Assembly (NCBI GenBank): GCA_023392125.1
Contig: JAEVZS010000017.1
Span: 124,001 to 188,000, forward strand
Reading direction: 5' to 3'
From: Bacteroidota bacterium
GTDB taxonomy: Bacteria > Bacteroidota > Bacteroidia > Cytophagales > Cytophagaceae
DNA length: 64,000 nucleotides
The notes below the pieces were generated by a model. The model saw nothing but the letters and a program-made list of their open reading frames with translations. It ran no database searches and had not been told where the DNA came from. This document shows, in pieces, positions 51,997 through 60,348 of the stretch (positions are counted from its first letter, which is position 1; each line of letters opens with the position of its first letter). The position numbers and the translations under genes are program-made.

Positions 51997-52314
51997 TCAG
52001 CTTTTGCCTGAGTACTTTCTTCTGATTTCGATTTTCTGCATTTGTCTTTCGATAACCAGCTGTGCTATTTGGTCAGCAATTTCCTCTTCAGATATGCACT
52101 TGAACGCATTTTTTACTTTGTGTTCAGCTACATCAACCCGGTAAAGGATACGCAATAGTTCGTTAAGGTTTGATTTAAGCAGTTCGGTTATCCGGGCAGT
52201 AAGAATATTTTTCAGATTGTGATAATCCGCTATTTCCTGTTGAAATTCACTATTGCTGAACAGGTCTTTTGAAATCAGTCTGGATGTTTCCCTCAGAAGT
52301 TCTAAATTTGACAT
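51997..52314 (-). CDS. Hypothetical helical protein
   Basis: 105 residues, predicted almost wholly alpha-helical (ELLRETSRLISKDLF, LARITELLKSNLNELLRILYRVD-type helices) without signal peptide or membrane segment. The family looks conserved in composition but I cannot name it. Convergent with the kinase gene (4 bases apart) and divergent from the beta-barrel gene (22 bases between starts), so its promoter must overlap that gene's. Confidence 0.65.
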   Translation of the reverse strand: MSNLELLRETSRLISKDLFSNSEFQQEIADYHNLKNILTARITELLKSNLNELLRILYRVDVAEHKVKNAFKCISEEEIADQIAQLVIERQMQKIEIRRKYSGKS

Positions 52315-52336
52315 GATATTTTAAATTTAACCCGAA

Positions 52337-52903
52337 ATGCGTTACATTTTTCCCTTACTTACCGTTTTTTTTATTTCTGTTCAATCAGTCTGCGCTCAGT
52401 CATTTGAGGCTGAGGTATCAGCGGGCCTTACTGCCAGTCAGGTTTCAGGTGATAACCTGGCCGGTTTTAATAAAGCCGGTTTTGTTGGCGGAGCAGGTGT
52501 TGGATTTCCTGTTGGAGAGCGCTGGATGTTGAAATCAGAAGTTTTTTTTGTACAGAAAGGAAGCCGGGCAACAGAAAAGGATCCGATCTTCTTTAAATGG
52601 AGTATAGCCTATCTGGAGATTCCTTTGCTGATGTCATTTCGTCTGAACGAACGTTTTTTTATCGATGGCGGACTTGCTGCTGATTTGCTGGTTTCTTCAA
52701 GAGTCGATTATGGGGCCGGATGGCAAAAGACCAATAGCGCTATGTATGCATTAAATCCGGTCTGGATTTTGGGACTAGGCTACAAGTTGTCGGACAAGAT
52801 TGCATTTAAGGCAAGGCACTCCTATTCGCTGACGCGTACAAATCCTGCTCAAAATCATTATAACAATACTGTAGCAGTATATTTGTCATTAATGCTCAAG
52901 TAA
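52337..52903 (+). CDS. Outer-membrane beta-barrel protein (PorT-like family)
   Basis: 188 residues. Signal peptide MRYIFPLLTVFFISVQSVCAQS, then alternating hydrophobic strands (EAEVSAGLTASQVSG, KAGFVGGAGVGFPVGERWMLKSEVFFVQKGS, YLEIPLLMSFRLNERFFIDGG) ending with VAVYLSLMLK, typical of small eight-stranded barrels annotated as PorT or outer-membrane beta-barrel proteins. Function unknown. The last 23 bases before the stop form one arm of a long hairpin. Confidence 0.85.
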   Translation: MRYIFPLLTVFFISVQSVCAQSFEAEVSAGLTASQVSGDNLAGFNKAGFVGGAGVGFPVGERWMLKSEVFFVQKGSRATEKDPIFFKWSIAYLEIPLLMSFRLNERFFIDGGLAADLLVSSRVDYGAGWQKTNSAMYALNPVWILGLGYKLSDKIAFKARHSYSLTRTNPAQNHYNNTVAVYLSLMLK

Positions 52904-52928
52904 CCTTGAAGCATTAATGACAAATATA
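52878..52928. repeat. Long inverted repeat containing the barrel-gene stop codon
   Basis: TATATTTGTCATTAATGC-TCAAG (52878-52900) pairs with CTTGA-AGCATTAATGACAAATATA (52905-52928), leaving one bulged base and the loop TAAC, which contains the TAA stop. A 23-bp stem of this kind may end transcription, but no T-run follows on either strand. It lies between convergent genes. Confidence 0.8.
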
Positions 52929-52940
52929 GACAACTGGCTA

Positions 52941-53510
52941 TTATTTGGCAGATGATTTCTTTGTGCCGGTTTTTTTACTGCCGGATGGAGTGGCTGAAGT
53001 ATCTTGCTCTGCTTCTGCAAGATCTTTTTTGGCAGCTTTCTTTTTGGTTTCGGTCTTTGCCGGGGCTTCTTCTGTCATAGCGGCTGTTTCGGTAACAGAT
53101 GCAGAAGCCGTACTTTTTTGAAGAACTTCCGGGGCAAACTTTGCCAATATATTATACCAGGAAATCAATTTCTTTATATCTGAAGGATATACCTTTGACT
53201 GATCGTAATCGGGAATTGACTTACCAAGAAATGCGTACAAATCTCTATTATCGGATTTTCCGGTTACAGGCAGTGTATCACCATACTCTTTATAAAGTTT
53301 GTCCAGCAGATCTTCAAGTGGAAAAGAACCTTCCTTTGAAGTTGTGTAAATAGAGATTTCCTTTAACAGGGATACCCGTTGGCTGGCTCCTGCAATGAAT
53401 TTAGACCTGGTTTCATCAATTGCCTCAAGAATAACTCCGGTACGAGTCGGTTTTAAAACCTTAAAAAGTCCTCCTTTTCCACTGATAGAGGCAATGTCTT
53501 TTAATTCCAT
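52941..53510 (-). CDS. DUF5606-type protein with Lys/Ala-rich tail
   Basis: 189 residues. The folded N-terminal part (about 1-135: MELKDIASISGKGGLFKVLKPTRTGVILEAID and SVYPSDIKKLISWYNIL-like end) is the DUF5606 layout common in Cytophagales and Flavobacteriales. The last 50 residues are low-complexity Lys/Ala/Thr/Glu, typically disordered and able to bind nucleic acids or membranes; this is inference. No function known. It starts 10 bases from the stop of a TonB-domain gene (both minus), so they may be co-transcribed. Confidence 0.8.
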   Translation of the reverse strand: MELKDIASISGKGGLFKVLKPTRTGVILEAIDETRSKFIAGASQRVSLLKEISIYTTSKEGSFPLEDLLDKLYKEYGDTLPVTGKSDNRDLYAFLGKSIPDYDQSKVYPSDIKKLISWYNILAKFAPEVLQKSTASASVTETAAMTEEAPAKTETKKKAAKKDLAEAEQDTSATPSGSKKTGTKKSSAK

Positions 53511-53519
53511 ATATAAAAT

Positions 53520-53879
53520 TTATAGTTTGAAAATTACTGGTACGCTTGTCTGCAATTTATAACCAATAGCATCAAATTTCAATAGTTTAACAACTCTGAG
53601 GGCTTCTTCTCCGGTACCACCACCAATATTTTTCGTAACGCGGGCATTAGAGACAGAGCCATCTTCATTGATAGTCAGGGTTATGATGCATTCTCCCTGC
53701 ATCCTGTTTCGTTTGGCTGTGGGAGGATATATAAGTTTGCTGTTAATAAATTCATACATTGCTTCCTGACCACCGGGGTAATTCTCTGCCGCAGGCACCG
53801 ACTTTGATGGAACTCCCTGACCAAAGGCAGTTGCTGCGAAAAATATGATCATGCCGAAAATAACTAATAACTTTTTCAT
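53520..53879 (-). CDS. Small TonB C-terminal domain protein
   Basis: 119 residues from the ATG at 53879; the frame is open to 53912. The signal peptide KKLLVIFGMIIFFAATAFGQG is followed directly by a TonB C-terminal domain (NYPGGQEAMYEFINSKLIYPPTAKRN, GECIITLTINEDGSVSNARVTKNIGGG, EEALRVVKLL). There is no proline-rich spacer or membrane anchor after cleavage, so it is probably a periplasmic single-domain protein, not a standard TonB. Confidence 0.82.
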   Translation of the reverse strand: MKKLLVIFGMIIFFAATAFGQGVPSKSVPAAENYPGGQEAMYEFINSKLIYPPTAKRNRMQGECIITLTINEDGSVSNARVTKNIGGGTGEEALRVVKLLKFDAIGYKLQTSVPVIFKL

Positions 53880-53949
53880 AGTTTTTGTTGCTTTTGTGAG
53901 AATACTGATCAAAAATACATTCTTCTTTGAAGTATATCAAGAAAATATT

Positions 53950-54555
53950 TTACATTCCCTGGATTTGCTGATTAATGTCAGCGATGTAATCGAGCAGTTC
54001 CTCTCTTCCGCGGTTATCAACAGACGAGCTGACAAAGTATGCCGGCATACTTTCCCAGTTTTTCAGCATTGTCTTTTTGTATGTGGCAATGTTGGATTGT
54101 AGCTGATTGAGAGAAATCCGGTCGCTTTTCGTAAAAACCATGGCAAATGGGACTCCATTTTCCCCCAGCCATTGCAAAAAATCCAGATCTTTGTTTTGAG
54201 GAGGAATGTTCGAATCGATTAAAACAAAAACACAATAAAGGTTTTCCCTGTTTAAAAGATATTGTCTGATCATGACATCCCATTTTTCCCGTTGGGTGAT
54301 ACTGGTTTTTGCGTAGCCATATCCGGGAAGATCAACCAGATACCAGGACTTGTTGATGAGAAAATGGTTGATTAATATGGTTTTTCCGGGCTTTGATGAG
54401 GTCTTTGCCAGTTTGCTGTGATTGGTCAGCATATTTATGAGTGAGGATTTGCCAACGTTGGAACGGCCAATAAATGCATATTCAGGTTTGTCCGGCTTGG
54501 GACATTGGTCCACTGAGGGACAACTTAGCAAGTATTGAGCTTCCGTAATTTTCAT
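53950..54555 (-). CDS. engB: Ribosome biogenesis GTPase EngB (YihA/YsxC)
   Basis: 201 residues. GTPase motifs G1 GRSNVGKSSLINML, G3 VDLPGYGYAK and G4 FTKSD are all present with the EngB spacing; the N-terminal PDKPEYAFIGRSNVG is specific to the family. It assists 50S subunit assembly. Monocistronic, divergent from the PorE-like gene (87 bases between starts). Confidence 0.96.
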   Translation of the reverse strand: MKITEAQYLLSCPSVDQCPKPDKPEYAFIGRSNVGKSSLINMLTNHSKLAKTSSKPGKTILINHFLINKSWYLVDLPGYGYAKTSITQREKWDVMIRQYLLNRENLYCVFVLIDSNIPPQNKDLDFLQWLGENGVPFAMVFTKSDRISLNQLQSNIATYKKTMLKNWESMPAYFVSSSVDNRGREELLDYIADINQQIQGM

Positions 54556-54642
54556 GAATCCAGCAATTTTTAATTAAAGAGGAAATGTAAGAATTTACTC
54601 TTTAATTTGTATCTTTATATACTGCAAAATTACTGAATAATA

Positions 54643-56586
54643 ATGAATACCAAAGGCTGTTTAACAATTCTCCTTGGTTTGATATTGCTGGTAACCTCTG
54701 TTCAGGCACAAAGTCTTAAATCAATCGAGAAAGAAGCGAAAGAATTATTTAAATACGAAGACTACAGAGATGCGCTGCCTTTATATAAGAAGCTACTGGA
54801 TGCGCAGCCGGAAAATCCTGAGTATCTGACAAGATATGGAATATGTTGCCTGGCCTCTGACAATAAAAGAGATGCTATCCCTTTTTTACTGAGAGCAAGA
54901 GATAAAGACTACAACAAGGACAGGCTGAACTATTTTCTGGGCAGGGCATTTCACCTGAATCATGATTTTGAGCAGGCTATATCGTATTTTGAATTGTATA
55001 AAAAAGAACTGAATCCGATAAAGGATGTTGCTAAGATTGCCTCTGTCAATAAGGAAATTCAGGCATGTCTTTATGGAATGGAGCTGGTCAAAGCGCCGGT
55101 ACCGGTAAAAATTGAAAATCTTGGCCCGGAGGTCAACAGTCCTTATCCGGAATTTGTACCGATTGTGTCCGGAGATGAGCGCATATTATTCTTTACTTCC
55201 AGGCGGCCCAATACAACAGGTGGAGAGATTGAGACTGCCACACAACATTTTTATGAAGACATATATGTTACGGAAAAAAATAATGATGGCAGCTGGAATG
55301 AACCAACATTGTTTCAGCATAATACAGCGGGACATGACGCCTGTGTCAGTCTCTCGCCGGGTGGTGATAAGCTGTTTTTATATCGTCATGAAAATAACGG
55401 GGATTTTTATGTTAGTACATTAAAGGGAAATAACTGGTCTGTTCCGGTAAGACTGGAAGACGGTATTAATACAAAATATAGTGAGACGAGTCTTGCAGTA
55501 TCACCGGATGGTAAAATAATATTTTTCTCAAGTGACCGACCTGGTGGGTATGGCGGGCTGGATTTGTATTATTCTGTATGGGAGAATGGGCGATGGTCGT
55601 TGCCCGTAAATGCCGGTTCTACCATTAATACTCCGGACAATGAGGATGCCCCGTTTCTTCATGCAGACGGAAAAACTCTTTACTTTAGCTCACAAGGTCA
55701 CAACAGTATGGGGGGATATGACATTTTTTCATCTCAGTTAGATATCAGAAAAAATTATTTTTCCCCTCCCGTTAATATCGGTTATCCAATCAATACGGCT
55801 GATGATGATATTTTCTTTGTCTGGTCTCCGGACGGTACAAGGGCATATTTTTCTTCTTTCAGAGAAAACGGGTTTGGAGAAAAAGACTTGTATATGCTGA
55901 CTCGTGAAACACCTAAAGTTTCTATGATGGTGCTGAAAGGTCAGGTATATTCTGAAATGAACGAAGTGCCTTTGGGAGCAAAAATCATTGTTCTGGACAG
56001 AGAAACAGGGGAGGTGGTTCAGCAATTCGAAAGTAATTCTATGTCGGGGCGTTATCTTGCACTGTTGCATCCGGGAAGAAAATATAGAATTGTTGTTGAG
56101 CAGCCGGGATATGTACCATTTTTTGAGAATTTTGAAATGGATGAAACAGGTTCTTTTTTCGAGCATGAAAAAGATTTTCGTCTGAAACGCTTGAATATGG
56201 GTATTATAGCTAGTGTTCAGAACAATTTTTATGAAGCGGGACTCCGCAAAGGACAGCTTGATGCTTTGGAAAAAGTATTAAAGTTTATGCAGGATAATCC
56301 TGATTTGTACTTTGAAATTGCAGGTCATACCGATTCTGTTGGCTCGGAGGAGGTTAACTACAGATTGTCTGATAAAAGGGCGGAAGAAGTGATAAAGTAC
56401 CTGACTGCTAACGGGGTGGACCGGGACAGACTGTTTCCTGTCGGTTATGGTAAGGAATATTATATAGCGGATAATGACACAGAAGAAGGAAGAATGTTAA
56501 ATTGCAGAACAGAGATAATTATTATCAATAAGCCTTCTTCCGGGATATATAATCGTCGTTCCGGTTTTTATAATAAAGAGTATTAG
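54643..56586 (+). CDS. TPR / PD40 beta-propeller / OmpA protein, PorE-like
   Basis: 647 residues. Signal peptide MNTKGCLTILLGLILLVTSVQAQ, then TPR-like helices (about 25-140: EDYRDALPLYKKLLDAQPENPEYLTRYGICCLA), PD40 propeller repeats (about 170-420: FFTSRRPNTTGGEIE, VSPDGKIIFFSSDRPGGYGGLDLYYS), a carboxypeptidase-regulatory-like beta sandwich (about 427-500: GQVYSEMNEVPLGAKIIVLD) and a C-terminal OmpA domain (FEIAGHTDSVGS, NYRLSDKRAEEVIKYL) with the peptidoglycan-binding Asp and Arg. This domain order is that of PorE, a T9SS component in Porphyromonas. It probably anchors an outer-membrane complex to peptidoglycan; the T9SS role is inferred. Confidence 0.88.
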   Translation: MNTKGCLTILLGLILLVTSVQAQSLKSIEKEAKELFKYEDYRDALPLYKKLLDAQPENPEYLTRYGICCLASDNKRDAIPFLLRARDKDYNKDRLNYFLGRAFHLNHDFEQAISYFELYKKELNPIKDVAKIASVNKEIQACLYGMELVKAPVPVKIENLGPEVNSPYPEFVPIVSGDERILFFTSRRPNTTGGEIETATQHFYEDIYVTEKNNDGSWNEPTLFQHNTAGHDACVSLSPGGDKLFLYRHENNGDFYVSTLKGNNWSVPVRLEDGINTKYSETSLAVSPDGKIIFFSSDRPGGYGGLDLYYSVWENGRWSLPVNAGSTINTPDNEDAPFLHADGKTLYFSSQGHNSMGGYDIFSSQLDIRKNYFSPPVNIGYPINTADDDIFFVWSPDGTRAYFSSFRENGFGEKDLYMLTRETPKVSMMVLKGQVYSEMNEVPLGAKIIVLDRETGEVVQQFESNSMSGRYLALLHPGRKYRIVVEQPGYVPFFENFEMDETGSFFEHEKDFRLKRLNMGIIASVQNNFYEAGLRKGQLDALEKVLKFMQDNPDLYFEIAGHTDSVGSEEVNYRLSDKRAEEVIKYLTANGVDRDRLFPVGYGKEYYIADNDTEEGRMLNCRTEIIIINKPSSGIYNRRSGFYNKEY

Positions 56587-56601
56587 TAGAATAGATAATT
56601 T

Positions 56602-56637
56602 AATCCCCGGATATTTGGACTACTCTATCCGGGGATT
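56602..56637. terminator. Bidirectional intrinsic terminator
   Basis: AATCCCCGGATA (56602-56613) pairs perfectly with TATCCGGGGATT (56626-56637) across a 12-base loop; T-rich tract on the plus strand. It separates the PorE-like gene from the convergent trans-sulfuration gene. Confidence 0.9.
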
Positions 56638-56645
56638 ATTATTTT

Positions 56646-57791
56646 TTATTGAAGAGCCTGATTCAGATCTTCGATGAGATCTTCTGCATCTTCGACTCCT
56701 ATACTAAGACGTATCAGAGAATCTTTAAGACCTGCTTTTTCACGTTCTTCCTTTGGTATACTGGCATGGGTCATTGACGCGGGATGCCCGCAAAGGGATT
56801 CCACACCACCCAGCGATTCAGCCAGAGAAAAGAGTTTCACCTTTTCCAGAAACCTCTTCACATCCTCCACGTTGTCTCCTTTGATCTGGAATGAAAGCAT
56901 TCCGCCAAAGGAGCTCATTTGCTTTCTTGCAATATCATGTGATTTATGTGTGGGTAATCCCGGATAATACACTTTTTCTATCCGTGGATGTGTTTCCAGG
57001 AAACCAGCGATATCCATTGCATTAGAACAATGCCTTTCCATACGGAGATGCAGGGTTTTTATCCCTCTTAAAACAAGAAAACAATCCTGCGGACCGGGTA
57101 CCGCTCCGCAGCTGTTTTGGATAAAAGCCAGATTGCCGGCAAGATCTGCATCATTCACTACAATGGCTCCCATAACTACATCAGAGTGCCCTGCAAGATA
57201 CTTGGTCACAGAATGCATAGTTATATCTGCCCCCAGCCCGAGTGGTTGCTGGAGATAAGGTGTGGCAAATGTATTGTCAACAGCTACAAGTATGGCAGAG
57301 TTTCTTTTTTTTACCTGGCGGCATATTTCCTGAATATCAATAATGCTCAAAAGAGGATTCGTAGGAGTTTCAATCCATATAAGCCTGGTATTACTGTTTA
57401 TTTTCTCAATTATGTTTTCTGGCTTATCCATAGGGACAAAATGGAATTTTATCCCAAGCGGCTCAAATATTTTAGTAAATAATCTGTAAGAGCCACCGTA
57501 CAAGTCATTGGTTGAAATAACTTCATCGCCTGGTTTTAGAAGCTTGATTATGGCATCAATAGCAGCCATGCCTGAAGAAAAGCATAGTCCGAATTTGCCG
57601 TTTTCGAGAGCTGCAATACTGTTCTGAAGACTTGTTCGGGTTGGATTATGAGTTCGGGAGTATTCGTAGCCTTTATGATCTCCCGGCGATCGTTGGACAT
57701 AAGTGGATGTTTGATAGATGGGAGTCATTATTGATCCGGTCGAAGGATCTGGTACCACTCCGGCGTGTATTGCTTTAGTTCCGAATTTCAT
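56646..57791 (-). CDS. Cystathionine gamma-synthase / gamma-lyase family enzyme
   Basis: 381 residues, Cys/Met metabolism PLP family. PLP lysine Lys197 in ITMHSVTKYLAGHSDVVMG, cofactor block GYEYSRTHNPTRTSL and SSGMAAIDAII; HPASMTHASIPKEER is the C-terminal family motif. It makes cystathionine from O-acylhomoserine and cysteine, or cleaves it; sequence alone does not separate synthase from lyase. Monocistronic. Confidence 0.92.
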   Translation of the reverse strand: MKFGTKAIHAGVVPDPSTGSIMTPIYQTSTYVQRSPGDHKGYEYSRTHNPTRTSLQNSIAALENGKFGLCFSSGMAAIDAIIKLLKPGDEVISTNDLYGGSYRLFTKIFEPLGIKFHFVPMDKPENIIEKINSNTRLIWIETPTNPLLSIIDIQEICRQVKKRNSAILVAVDNTFATPYLQQPLGLGADITMHSVTKYLAGHSDVVMGAIVVNDADLAGNLAFIQNSCGAVPGPQDCFLVLRGIKTLHLRMERHCSNAMDIAGFLETHPRIEKVYYPGLPTHKSHDIARKQMSSFGGMLSFQIKGDNVEDVKRFLEKVKLFSLAESLGGVESLCGHPASMTHASIPKEEREKAGLKDSLIRLSIGVEDAEDLIEDLNQALQ

Positions 57792-57968
57792 ACATTAATT
57801 TGTTTTATTTACGCTGCAATAAAAATAGGATAAGTTTGTTTATAAATCGAACAATACTATTCAACGTTATTATATATAATTCTGATATGCTGTATTAAGC
57901 AATCACAAGCCTTTGGTAAAAGAATCTTTCTGTTTTCTTATTGAAAAAAAACTTCGTTCTTTGATAGA

Positions 57969-58718
57969 ATGGTAATAAATAAAGAGAAAAAGCGGGTATA
58001 TCTCTCCCTTTTGTATTTTCTTTTCCTGTTTGTAAATCCTGTGATTTTCAGCAGCGGGATTATTTTCTATCTGATTCACCAGGCGGCGCTTCTGGTAAAT
58101 ATAGAGCCATTTTACTGGATTGTTTTTTTTGCCGGATCAGTTGTATCAATGGCTTTTGCTCTCACTCCGACTACATTTATCGCGTTGCTCAGTGGGTATT
58201 TTCTGCAATGGAATGCTGTTTTGGGGGTTGTCCCTGCTTACCTGCTGGCGAGTATATTGGGTTTTTTTATAGCAGGTTTTATTGATCAGGGGGCATTGAT
58301 CCATTATGTATCCGGAAGAAAGAAGGTTGCGATTTTTTTACAACGTTTGAAACAGAGAGAATTTTCATTCATTATTTTATCGAGATTATCGCCTGTTTTA
58401 CCATTTGCTATGATGAATTTTGTCTTATCAGCAATGAAAGTCCGTCTGAAGACATACATGATTGCCGGATTTCTGGGGATGCTCCCCCGGACTCTTTTGT
58501 TTATCTGGGTAGGAAGCATGGCGCATGATATTCAGGAGGCCATGGCTTCATCCAGAGAAAATGCATTGGTTCATGCTTTCGCTGTTTCCCTTGTTATTTT
58601 GTCTATAGCCGGTATTATTTATCTGATTGGCCGTAGTCTGCAAAAAGATGCAGATCAGAGTAATTCAGTTAATGATTTAAGCGGAGGTTTAAAATCTTCG
58701 CCAAATAGTTCAAAGTAA
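57969..58718 (+). CDS. TVP38/TMEM64 (VTT-domain, DedA-like) membrane protein
   Basis: 249 residues, about six helices. The VTT-domain hallmark is visible: TPTTFIALLSGYFLQWNAVLGVVPAYLLAS, FSFIILSRLSPVLPFAMMNFVLSAMKVRLKTYM and GMLPRTLLFIWVGSMAHD. Family members include flippases of undecaprenyl phosphate and other lipids; the substrate here is unknown. Its 3' end overlaps the convergent PIG-L gene by 64 bases. Confidence 0.9.
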   Translation: MVINKEKKRVYLSLLYFLFLFVNPVIFSSGIIFYLIHQAALLVNIEPFYWIVFFAGSVVSMAFALTPTTFIALLSGYFLQWNAVLGVVPAYLLASILGFFIAGFIDQGALIHYVSGRKKVAIFLQRLKQREFSFIILSRLSPVLPFAMMNFVLSAMKVRLKTYMIAGFLGMLPRTLLFIWVGSMAHDIQEAMASSRENALVHAFAVSLVILSIAGIIYLIGRSLQKDADQSNSVNDLSGGLKSSPNSSK

Positions 58719-59371
58719 ACTTTATCCTTTATTTTTTCACGCACTCCTGATTCATTAATAACATCCTGAAAAGTAGTATAAAAATCCAGTGATTGATGGA
58801 GTGCTTTTCGGTCATCAGCGTCCAGTTCGATTTCAACGTCGATATATTTGTTGAGTGATCGGTTCACCTTGTAATTTCCGCCTTTACTTTCGTCATCTTC
58901 TTCCTCTCTGGGGAGAGTCAGAAACGCGAGCCGCTTTAGATTTGTTTGTTCATCCTGCTTTAGTTTAATATATAGGTGTTTTACTACAAAATGAGTTGTC
59001 AGGTGATCGTGATGTCCGCTAATTCCGTGTACCGGATAGGTAATCAGAACATCCGGATTTATTGCTTGTACATAATCAGAAATCACTTTTTCCAATACTA
59101 TCGGGTCGTAGTGAGCAAGCTGGCCATCTTCAAAGTCAAGTATTGTAAGGCTTTTTAGTTTAAGAAACTTTCCGACATTACTAAGCTCCTGGTATCTTAC
59201 TGCAGCCATTTGACTTTCATCATACCCAAGTTTGTATCGTACTTTGGTTGCTTCACCCCTTGTCAGGGTCAATAAATGAACTTCATTACCCTCCTTTATC
59301 TGTTTGTGAATTACTGCGGAAGGTCCAAAGGATTCATCGTCCGGATGAGGGAAAATGTATAATAATTTCAT
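58655..59371 (-). CDS. PIG-L family deacetylase
   Basis: 238 residues. The zinc motif PHPDDESFGPSAVI starts the protein, and the third ligand is in YPVHGISGHHDH. The family de-N-acetylates GlcNAc conjugates (for example bacillithiol or surface-glycan precursors). Which substrate cannot be told. Its last 64 bases overlap the end of the convergent TVP38 gene. Confidence 0.9.
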   Translation of the reverse strand: MKLLYIFPHPDDESFGPSAVIHKQIKEGNEVHLLTLTRGEATKVRYKLGYDESQMAAVRYQELSNVGKFLKLKSLTILDFEDGQLAHYDPIVLEKVISDYVQAINPDVLITYPVHGISGHHDHLTTHFVVKHLYIKLKQDEQTNLKRLAFLTLPREEEDDESKGGNYKVNRSLNKYIDVEIELDADDRKALHQSLDFYTTFQDVINESGVREKIKDKVYFELFGEDFKPPLKSLTELL

Positions 59372-59493
59372 GAATATTAGTTGATAGGTGGCTATTGCTT
59401 AGTTAATTCGAAAATGGGGTATAAAGTTTTTAAATCCTTTAGTACATTTATTACGTTATGAAAAAATGATCACGTATCACTAATTTTTACTAT

Positions 59494-59501
59494 TAACTTT
59501 A
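59494..59501 (+). promoter_or_regulatory. Putative -7 element before the LOG-family gene
   Basis: TAACTTTA, one mismatch from TAnnTTTG, 13 bases before the ATG at 59515. Pattern match only. Confidence 0.3.
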
Positions 59502-59514
59502 AACAACGATTGTG

Positions 59515-60285
59515 ATGAAGACTATACCAGAACAGGCAAAGACAGATCCGGAAGGGTTGAGAAAAGAAGCTCGGGAAGAGGAGTATTTTTTGGAGGGACC
59601 GAAGTCCAGAAAAAGGGAATTCTTTTTTGTAGTCAAGATACTGATTGAATTTATAAGGGGATTTAGAGCGTTGCACTTTGTCGGCCCCTGTATTACAGTT
59701 TTTGGTTCAGCCCGTTTTAAAGAGGATCATCCATATTACCAGTTAGCAATGGAAGTCGGGAGAGGGCTGTCCAAACTTGGTTTTACTGTGATGACTGGCG
59801 GTGGCCCGGGTATTATGGAAGCTGCGAACAGGGGGGCAAAGGAAGCCGGTGGAAGGTCTGTGGGCTGTAATATTGTATTGCCATTTGAGCAAAGTGCGAA
59901 TCCTTATCTTGATGCCTGGGTAAATATTCGCTATTTCTTTGTTCGTAAGGTGCTTTTGACTAAATACTCTTATGGTTTTGTGGTGATGCCCGGTGGTTTT
60001 GGTACGTTGGATGAGTATTTCGAAGCCCTAACACTCGTGCAAACAGTAAAAGTCAGAAAATTTCCTTTGGTGCTGATGGGAAAGGATTATCATAAGCATT
60101 TGGATGCTCACATTGAGCTGATGATTCAGGAAAAAACGATCAATCCGGAGGATAGAAATCTGTTCTTATTTACCGATTCAGTGGAGGAAGCAATGGCCCA
60201 TATTGAAAAATACTCCATTGAGCATTTTGGATTGAGAAAAAGAAAGAAGATAAAAAGATATTTCTGGCTTGGAGAGGAAAAGTAA
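59515..60285 (+). CDS. LOG-family (TIGR00730) Rossmann-fold protein
   Basis: 256 residues from the ATG at 59515 (a GTG at 59512 adds one). TVFGSARFKEDHPYYQLA, TGGGPGIMEAANRGAKEAGG and MPGGFGTLDEYFEALTLVQT are the conserved blocks of cytokinin-riboside 5'-monophosphate phosphoribohydrolases (often mislabelled lysine decarboxylase). The Arg and Glu of the PGGxGTxxE motif are present. It probably hydrolyses nucleoside monophosphates. Monocistronic. Confidence 0.92.
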   Translation: MKTIPEQAKTDPEGLRKEAREEEYFLEGPKSRKREFFFVVKILIEFIRGFRALHFVGPCITVFGSARFKEDHPYYQLAMEVGRGLSKLGFTVMTGGGPGIMEAANRGAKEAGGRSVGCNIVLPFEQSANPYLDAWVNIRYFFVRKVLLTKYSYGFVVMPGGFGTLDEYFEALTLVQTVKVRKFPLVLMGKDYHKHLDAHIELMIQEKTINPEDRNLFLFTDSVEEAMAHIEKYSIEHFGLRKRKKIKRYFWLGEEK

Positions 60286-60310
60286 TAATTCTGTCCGAAG
60301 AAGTATAAAT

Positions 60311-60340
60311 AAAAGAGGCTGTTGCAAAACAGCCTCTTTT
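60311..60340. terminator. Bidirectional intrinsic terminator
   Basis: AAAAGAGGCTGTT (60311-60323) and its perfect complement (60328-60340) with tetraloop GCAA, between two convergent genes. Confidence 0.93.
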
Positions 60341-60348
60341 ATTATTTC

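Noticed and set aside
52941..53510. Histone-like protein based on the Lys/Ala-rich tail
   Set aside because: The N-terminal part matches DUF5606, so the tail is a low-complexity extension and not a histone H1-like gene.
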